From NCBI RefSeq assembly GCF_023375975.1, contig NW_026040046.1:1776501-1840500 (forward strand): a stretch of DNA of 64,000 bases, given 5' to 3'. A model generated the notes under the pieces. That model was not told the DNA's origin and did not search any database. It saw only the letters and a program-made list of their open reading frames with translations. The position numbers and the translations under genes are program-made. The DNA comes from Astyanax mexicanus (Eukaryota; Chordata; Actinopteri; Characiformes; Acestrorhamphidae). Positions 56,492 through 64,000 of this stretch are shown here, piece by piece. Each line of letters starts with the position of its first letter. Within the stretch, counting starts at the first letter, position 1.

Positions 56492-57948
56492 AAGATGCTT
56501 TCTTATCCAGGTTTTATTTATATTCTGTTGGTTGCAAATAGAGTCTAACTCTGAGTCATCTGTCCTAATAAGTTCATAGAATTATCTTAATTTACTGAAT
56601 AACTTGTGACTAATGTAATTCAGAGTGGTCGAAATCAATAAGAGTCATACATACATACATGTCTGTGAAATGTCAATGTTATAGGAGACCCCTTCTAATG
56701 AATAAATTCATTAAGTCCATTTCTGATGCAGATGTGCACAGGCACACACACAGCTTGTTTAGTCCATATAGAAAAGTGCTGCCAACAGAATAGTACTCTC
56801 TGCAGGAGGTGAACACCAATTGTCACGATGCTAAACGTGGGCTAGAGGCGTATAAAGCCCACAGCATTGAGCTATGAAGCAGTGTTCTCTGGGCACTTCA
56901 TCCAATATTTCAATACTTTTGGCAGAAAATGGATTTGGGGATGATTAGGGGTAGAGATCACCTCACAACAGCTTTGGACTTTTTTTTGGACAATTGAATT
57001 TAATCAAATCCCCAAAACAGTCCCCCAAACTCTAGTAGAAAGCCTAGAGACTCCAAGTTGTACAGTTAAAGCCTAATAATATCTGTCTTTATTTTAAACA
57101 AAATGAGTGAATGAGCAGGTGTACCAATAAATTTGACCATAAAGTGCAGTTCCACAAAAATACTACTTCCAAATTGTACACATAAAACCCAGAGGACTCT
57201 TAGTTAACCAGGCAATGAAGTTGCTTGATTACTTTTATTTTTTTTATTATTTAATTTATTACTTTTACACAATGTCTGTTTGGTATACAGTATTTTACCA
57301 TAGTTCCATTTGTTTTGATTGTAAGTAAAGAATGTCTCAGACTTTATGTAGTATTGAGCAAATACACAATGAAGGTTTTGTGCACACCTCATAAATATCA
57401 GATCACATCACAACAAAACACAACATAGGAGCTAGAGGTGTTAACACCATATAGAGTGCAGACAGTACAGCAGGGGTTCTACGTTTGTTTAACAACATAG
57501 AGCACTCAAAAAGCTTTGTTTTACCCTTTAATACATTTTTGAGTAACAGTAGAATATGTAATGCCCAATCTGGCTAAAGAGCCATCTGGTGAAATCAAAA
57601 AGTAGCAGGTATATTTTTCCCTTTTCTTTTCTCAATGTTTGTTACAGCTCTTTCCACTCCCCCATGCTAGCTGTGCTGAGAGATGTTCAAGATGCTTGGA
57701 AGAGACCCTTACTACCAGGTCTGTTTCTTTAGCTAACAAACTCCCATGTTAGCTAGCACCTTGGTAAGTAATGGGTTGGGGGAGAGGGTTGTCCATCACA
57801 TTGACCCAGAGACAGTGTGACAAAACTTTTGTCACAATTGGCTGTTATAACAGTGAAATTTATATGAATTATATATATTGTATCTCACTTCAGTGTACTG
57901 CTTTTAAATTATTTGCAATGCCCTTATAGTGATTTTCTACTGGTCAAA
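56492..57948. other. tmem186 / hmox2 convergent 3' region
   Basis: 56770-57160 resembles a degenerate fish DNA-element copy (caatacttttggcag; tgtaccaataaatttgacca). The remainder would include the hmox2 3' UTR. No coding sequence recognised. Confidence 0.4.
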
Positions 57949-58076
57949 TCACATTATGTACCAAGCAGCCAATCCGGTGATAGCAGCAATCCATGTGGCC
58001 AGAAGCACTTGGGCACTGGTGTGTCTGAGCAGTGTCCTGGCTAGCTGACACATATACGTTGTGTTCCCACTAACCG
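57949..58076 (-). CDS. hmox2: hmox2 last exon (membrane anchor)
   Basis: 128 nt after acceptor tgtgtctag; completes a split Ala codon and ends with TGA (57951-57949). It encodes VSGNTTYMCQLARTLLRHTS and a hydrophobic tail ending AAWYIM, like the HO-2 tail anchor. Confidence 0.88.
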
Positions 58077-61000
58077 CTAGACACAAACAAAAAGAGGACA
58101 GCTTTAGTTTAATCAGTAAAATAATTAATAGAGAAACCAAAATCCAACACTGACAGAACATTTAAGCACAGTTATTTGATAATCCTGATATTGGTGTTTA
58201 ACAATGAGGGGCAGTTTCCAAGACACACAATAAATCCAGTAGGTTATTCATCCTTTCAATGGATAGTCTTCATTCATCTTCAACACCAGTCTAATTTCCT
58301 GTCTGGAATTCTGAGCCTGTAACTGTGTTTACATATGTTCATAATCAGATTACTGTAGTTATCTGATTATTCATATATTCAAAAGTGAACAGCATACTTT
58401 GTTTTTTTTAGATTGAAGTAAGGTCTAAAAATCTGAGAATAAAGAGAGCTGGATTTTATCTTGGTAACTGTATTTTCTCAGTGCATGTAAACTCTTAACC
58501 AGAGAATTCTCAGATGTCTGCCTAATTATACTTTAATACTTTAATTATACTAATTATATCTTCTCTGAAGTAATTTCACAATTTTAAAACCTTTTTTGCT
58601 AATTTTTTGCAGTGCTGTTTTCTTTTTCCTCATCGTGTTGTATATGTGCAGTGGATTTTGGGTAACTGAGGACTGAAGGATAGTGTCCCAGCTGTGTCCT
58701 TCAAATCGCTCTGAACCCTCTGAGCTGCATTTCTCTGTTATAAACGAAGAATCCTTCAACTTTACAAGATTTCAATAAAGTAGTGGCCGAGAAATGCAGG
58801 TACCACCTTGAGCTAAGGAAGGCCTTGATTTTTATTAGCTGGAGAGGTGTGTGGGGTGCACGGAGGCCCTCCAGCACTAGACTGGGAACCACTGCTATGA
58901 ATAATTAAAGTCATAATCATTATGGGCTCTATATTAACTAATATATATATCTATATTAACTAAGACCTGCAATGCAAGTTCAATTATACCAGTAGTCATT
59001 AGTAGTAGAAGACCTAGGACCAGCATTTTTACAAAAAATGCTATTAATCAACAAAAGTTTAATGTTTTTAGTAATTGTAATAATCTTATACACATTAAGT
59101 CATCTCATATTACTGTAAACCAAAAGGAAAACTGTACAGATAATCCAATGAGTAATCTTGAAAGTTTAAAAAAAAGAAAAGGTTTAGGTATAATTCATTT
59201 AAATATTAGAAGCCCACTACAGAACGATAGAATGGATCATCTTAAAATCCTGGCTGCACAATCTGATCCTGATATAATAGTTTTAACGGAGACCTGGCTT
59301 AGTCATAGAACCAATGATGAAGTTGTAGTTTTAAATAACTTTATCCTCCATAGAAAAGATAGAATTTCAAGGGGAGGGGGAGTTGCTATTTACACCCGAG
59401 TAAATATACAGACTACGGTTTTATGTGCAGCATCTAAAGAAAAATGTTATGAGTTTTTAGCCCTTAAGGTTTTACTTTGAGAAAAATAACTCTTTTGCTT
59501 TAATTGGGATATACAGGCCTCCCTCTGCCCCGCACTCTGCAGTCGAGGAATGAGCTGATCTTTATCTAAATTTAGTAGTTCTGAATTGCTGGTCCTGGTG
59601 ATTTTAACCTCAACTGGCTTTCTAATGCATCCGATCACTTAAAGAAAATATATGGAAATCTTACTCTAACCCAATTAATCAACGAACCAACTCGCCCAAA
59701 TCTGAAAGAACCTATCAAGTCAGCCCTAATAGATCTAATACTGTCCAATAAAGCGGACAAAATTACTGTCTTTTGAACTTGGCATAAGTGATCATTGTCC
59801 AATCGGATGCATTAGAAGCAGTTGTACAAACAAAACAGGCTCTGGATTGGTGGTTAGAAGAAATTTTAATAATTTTAACGAGCAAGCTTTCCTTTCTGAC
59901 TTGGCAATGAGTGAAATCTACCTTACTTCAGAAATCCCTGATGTTGATGGGGCTTTAAACTATTTCAGTAAAACTTTTCTAACAGTGGTAAACAAACATG
60001 CCTCTGTCAAAAAGTCAAGAATAAGAGACAGGTCAAGCCCCTGGTTTACAGGTGAAGTTTCCTCATTGTTTAAGGCCAGAAATAAAGCTTGGTCAACTGC
60101 TAGACGCTCAGGGGAGAGGGACCATTGGCTTATTTTTAGACAGCTGAGAAACAAATGTACTTCTGTTGTTAGAAAAGCTAAATCAGAATATTACCTCAAC
60201 TTAATCACCAGCTCTAGAAACCCTCAAAACTTCTGGAAAATAGTAAATTCCCTCAAAAATAATTCTCATCCCTTTCCAACCAGTGTTTTAGTTAATGATA
60301 AGCTAATTTCTGGCCAGAAGGAAATATGTCAAGCTTTTAACTCACATTTTTGATAAAAATAGCACAAACATATTGAATAAAACGGATCCCAACTCTACTG
60401 TTTCTAAAACACATGGTCTCTTCTCACTTCAGCCATTTTCTGCATATTTAGTTGCTAATGCCCTGGCTAAAATTAATCCACGAAAAGCCACTGGAGAAGA
60501 TGGACTTGACCCCTTTTTTATTGCGTCTCGCAGCCCAAATTATTTTAGAATACATTTTATACATTTTTAATCTCTCAGTTTTATCTTGCAGAATTCCACA
60601 GGGTCTGGAAAACAGCTCCTGTAATTCCTCTGCATAAAGGTGGTGAGACAACAGAGTTAAATAATTATAGACCAATCTCAAAACTGTCGTGTTTAGCAAA
60701 GATGTTAGAATCTCTAGTGAACCAACAATTGAAATCATTTCTTCTAGAAAATTCTATTTTATCTAAATATCAGTCTGGTTTTAGAGAAGGACACAGCACT
60801 ATCTCTGCTACAACACTGGTTTTAAATGATCTCTATTCTGAAATGGAGAAGAAGAAACATTGTGCAGCTATTTTTATCGACTTAACAAAAGCCTTCGACA
60901 CAGTTGATCACACTCTTCTTTTAAGTAATTAGAAATGATAGCCTTTGATGAATCTGTTCTGGAATGGACCCAAAACTACCTCACTGACAGAAAACAGTCC

Positions 61001-63241
61001 ATGTCATTGAATAATTTTAAATCAGATTTGGTATCTGTGACTAAAGGCAACCCACAAGGTTCAATTTTCGGTCCAGTTCTATTTAATATATACATAAATA
61101 ATATTGCTGCCTCTGCTTCTACCACAGACTGCAAAATCCACCTTTATGCAGATGACAAAATTTTATATTGCTCAGCTGATTCTGTTCAGGCTGCCACAAG
61201 AAAATTACAAAGCTCATTTAATGACTTACAAGTTGCATTGTATAAGCGCAAACTAGTTTTAAATGCCATGAAAACTAAGTCCTGTTTCCAGTTTTAACCT
61301 AATTTTAACCCATTTTTGTTGTATTAGTCTTCCTTTCTTTTGATTAAAATTTTTGTCAATTAAACCATACTTAATTATAATCATTAATTTGATTTATTTT
61401 TATTTATTTTTATTTTTTTATTATTATTATTATTTATTTTTTATTATTTGTCTTTATATTTTATATATTTTTATTTACTGATATTTTACAATAATTAAAT
61501 TTACCTTTTATTTTCTCTGTTATGTCAATCCCTGTTTTTGTAAATGCTCGGCTACATTGAAAATGAGGGCTGCCCTAAATGTACATCCGAGTTAAAATAA
61601 AGGTTGATTGATTGATTGATAATATTCTTATTAGTGAACTACCCATAGCTTTCATCTTTATAGGAAAGTACTGACTAGTACAATAGGAAGTGAGTTCTCT
61701 GAGCGTTGGAGTTCCACTAGGCAGCACTTCTATTCTAATACCACTACCTGACCTCATTAATTCTCTCAAAGCTGGATGCAATCAAATTCGTACAACTGTT
61801 TTCCAAAACCCGCCAATAAACAGTAAAAACAGTTGTTGCTGCAAAGTGCAACGTATGCTTCCCCCCTAAATGCTGCTGATTTTTAAAGAAAAAAACATCA
61901 TGTAATAAACAAATGCTAATTTCTACTCACCCATCTTGGCAGCGTAGTACGGACATTTACTAATATCTCCTCCGAGATCACCATGTGCTGGGAAGCTGAT
62001 GTCCTGCACCTCTTCTTTAATACCATTCCCGATCTCCTGCAGCTCCTCAAACACCTGTTAAAACGACAACACAATCAATAGAGTTAAAGAACAGCTTGTA
62101 GATGTCAGTTAAATCTAACTTACTTTTTAACTAGTCTGAAGCTTTAGCATTAGCTAGCTTAAAGCCTGAATTCAGTTGTCCTTTACATTTCTCAGAATTC
62201 CATGATGAATTGACCCATATAAATGCTCCAGCATGATCTTTTACATTGACTTAAGCTAAAAGAGATTAATAAATGTTTTGGATTTGGATTTGCATGGCAG
62301 CAACAAATAGTTTTTATAGGTAAACTTGTGAGCAATTATAGTTCAGGTTACTTAACAACCCGCTGTCATTTAAAGTGTACGGTTTAGGAACTCAATTAGC
62401 ATGATGCTAATTAGTAGGATTGAAGTTTTATTTTTTTATTTTTTGCATTAAGGTTTAGCCTGTTTTCATTACGGCTTGTCATCATTTAAAAAACCCTATC
62501 CAGAGTAAATTTGATTGTGGTTGGAAAAGAAGTATAAACATATACTATAAACATATACTTTTGACATCCTATTAGTTTATACTTGTTTTGGAACTGGGTA
62601 CAGCTCTGTTTTGTGTATGCGTGTCTTGAATCTTATTAAAAAGCAAGTTTGAGGTTCATAGTTTGTCACTTTCATGTACTGTACTCTCATTACTTAAATA
62701 CATGTATATACAAGTGTACTTTAAATAAAGCACTGAAAGAATTCTTTACCTGGAGGTTGAATTTGAAGGCCAGGTTGGCCTCAGCCAGCAGTCTCTTTTT
62801 AGTCTCGGCGTCCACCTCCAGCTCATTCATGCGGCTGCGGTACAGCCTCTTGAAGGCTGTGGGGTTGTGGATGCCCTCAAACTGGTAGAAATGGATGCCA
62901 TCACCATTAGCCGGTAGCTTCAGTGCTCGCTGGGCTACTTTCTTCAGTATCTGACCCCCAGAGAGGTCCCCCATGTAGCGGGTCCAGGAGTGGGCCACAA
63001 GCAGATCTGGCTCGTGTTGACCCACGTGGTGAAGGCGCTCCACATAAGGCCTTGTGGCTGCAGAACAGCTGATCTGGTTCTTCCAGTCTGAGCCATACAG
63101 ATACTCCAGATCCTTGGCTAAAGCTTCCTTTCGGTGCAGCTCAGAGGGGAAATACACTGCTGCAAACAGAGGGTGCTCCTTGTTCCTCTCAATTTCTTCC
63201 TCAAGGGCAGAGTAGACATGATAAAGTGCAGCTGTGCCCAA
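57949..63241 (-). CDS. hmox2: hmox2, heme oxygenase 2 (3' part, three exons)
   Basis: Heme oxygenase opens heme to biliverdin, CO and Fe2+ using electrons from cytochrome P450 reductase at the ER membrane. Exons found are 63241-62750, 62054-61931 and 58076-57949. The first encodes most of the HO fold including ALYHVYSALEEEIERN and the family signature AHSWTRYMGDLSGGQILKKV, whose distal-helix Gly residues contact heme. The second contains ISKCPYYAAK, a heme-regulatory Cys-Pro motif that marks HO-2 rather than HO-1. The third encodes a tail-anchor helix VLLATWIAAITGLAAWYIM at the C-terminus. The exon carrying the proximal heme-ligand His and the start codon lies beyond the right edge. A 2.6 kb decayed LINE sits in the last intron. 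Confidence 0.92.
58960..61622 (+). mobile_element. Non-LTR retrotransposon, decayed
   Basis: Broken LINE antisense to hmox2 in its last intron. 59148-59480 encodes an apurinic-type endonuclease start (GLGIIHLNIRS, DIIVLTETWLSH). 59847-60353, 60373-60570, 60702-60932 and 60935-61297 encode reverse-transcriptase pieces: QSGFREGHSTISATTLVL, FIDLTKAFDTVDHTLLL, NPQGSIFGPVLFNIYINN and HLYADDKILYCSADS. Several frameshifts separate them, and the C-terminal part is deleted. The 3' tail is aaataaaggttgattgattg. The clade (CR1/Rex/I-like) cannot be fixed by eye. The left boundary is uncertain. Confidence 0.82.
61931..62054 (-). CDS. hmox2: hmox2 exon with heme-regulatory motif
   Basis: 124 nt between acceptor gttttaacag and donor AAGATGG/gtgagt. 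It encodes VFEELQEIGNGIKEEVQDIS then SKCPYYAAKM. The KCPYYAA segment corresponds to the Cys265-Pro heme-regulatory motif of human HO-2. Confidence 0.92.
62055..62749. other. hmox2 intron between HO-domain and HRM exons
   Basis: AT-rich intron with no recognised feature. Confidence 0.5.
62750..63241 (-). CDS. hmox2: hmox2 exon with catalytic HO domain
   Basis: 492 nt (164 codons) between acceptor ctcttttgcag and donor CTCCAG/gtaaag. It contains GDLSGGQILKK and KRLYRSRMNELEVD. At ISCSAA (63079-63100 area) the Cys that carries a Cys-Pro motif in human HO-2 is followed by Ser. Confidence 0.95.
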
Positions 63242-64000
63242 CTGCAAAAGAGAGAGATAGAGTCACATACACATAAAAATATACATTTTAATTTATATTA
63301 TATAAAATAAAATACAATAATAAAAAAATAGAACTAAGCTATTGACAATACACAATTAGTTAGAATACATGTTACTAAACCTAGGTTATATCATTGATTG
63401 TGGTTTCCTCAAAAGTTGTAACAGAAGACACTAGGCTAACAACGCTAACAAACACTTAAGTTGGACTGTCTGCAATCTAATTTCTGTAAATACTGCTGCT
63501 GTTGTCACCTAAAAATGAAAAGAAGCACACATCAGATGCCAAACATATATTGGCTGATTGAATCTGGAGACAGTGGTCAATCCTGCTTTGATTTTTTTTT
63601 TTTATCCAACCTGCTGTTTTAAATTAAGAACTGAAAATGGATTCCAAATGTTTTTAGACAGTTAATCATCAGACTATGTTGACTCAAGAACACTGCTATC
63701 TACTACTTACTGAATGAGTACAGGGTCAAAGCGAACATCCTAATATTCCACCACCAAAAATACTTGTAGCAGGGCTGCTGTGATGCTAAAAAGTGGGCTC
63801 AGCTGGGTTGGAGTTGTGATTCCACCAAGAACAGCAGCCAGAATCTGCATAGTTGGAGTAGTTTAGTCACTCAGCACGGCCTTACGAGGATTTGCTAATT
63901 CACAATGAGAAGATTGCATAGACTCAGTAAATATGGGCTAAAAACTCCAGTGGAATCAGTGTCTCCTTGTCTAACTGTCGTATTTTTCTGGGTTCAGAAC
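63242..64000. other. hmox2 upstream intron (to window edge)
   Basis: No exon recognised. The missing first coding exon, with the heme-ligand His, should lie further right. Confidence 0.5.

Noticed and set aside
57949..63241. Assignment as hmox1
   Set aside because: The KCPYYAA heme-regulatory motif and the tail anchor ending AAWYIM fit HO-2; human HO-1 lacks that motif. The chromosome 16p neighbours also favour hmox2.

Overview
This window is vertebrate nuclear DNA, almost certainly from a teleost fish. The genes are spread over many GT-AG introns. The spaces between exons are filled with fish-type transposons: several Tc1/mariner elements with TA target duplications, hAT- and Harbinger-like short inverted-repeat elements, an L2-type LINE, a second non-LTR retrotransposon family, an LTR fragment and many microsatellites. 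The species cannot be named from the sequence alone. The repeat mix would fit an otophysan fish, but that is a guess.

Five protein-coding genes were reconstructed by hand from splice sites and reading phase. (1) slx4, + strand, 1472-26464: nine 3' coding exons with BTB, SUMO-interacting, SAP and SLX1-binding regions; the 5' part lies before the window. (2) mcrip2 (fam195a), - strand, 38827-28283: complete, five coding exons, 143 aa. (3) gde1, - strand, 49219-42790: complete, six exons, 357 aa from the first ATG. (4) tmem186, + strand, 53726-56404: two exons, with the ATG probably the only coding part of exon 1. (5) hmox2, - strand, 63241-57949: three exons, with the 5' exon or exons beyond the right edge. 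All five have human orthologues on chromosome 16p, so the block looks like conserved, reshuffled synteny. I see no functional operon-like link: the genes serve DNA repair, RNA granule/ERK signalling, glycerophosphodiester metabolism, mitochondrial assembly and heme breakdown.

Region by region: 1-26464 is slx4, whose 8 kb second intron (1979-9940) holds two Tc1 elements side by side, two inverted copies of one short element, an L2 LINE with a still-open reverse transcriptase frame, and a 110-bp minisatellite. Later introns hold a 1.26 kb inverted-repeat element, two more Tc1 remnants (one with an LTR insertion) and a 618-bp hAT-like element beside an exon. 28283-39360 is mcrip2 with its GC-rich promoter. 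39360-42790 is intergenic with no gene seen. 42790-49500 is gde1 and its promoter. 49569-53700 is repeat-rich, with two Harbinger-like elements. 53726-56500 is tmem186. 57949-63241 is hmox2, with a decayed LINE in its last intron.

No undescribed defence, CRISPR or gene-cluster system was found. The points of most interest are heme-regulatory-motif erosion in hmox2, the ATG-at-the-donor structure of tmem186, a 66-bp near-identical duplication upstream of and inside tmem186, and the nested transposon history inside slx4.
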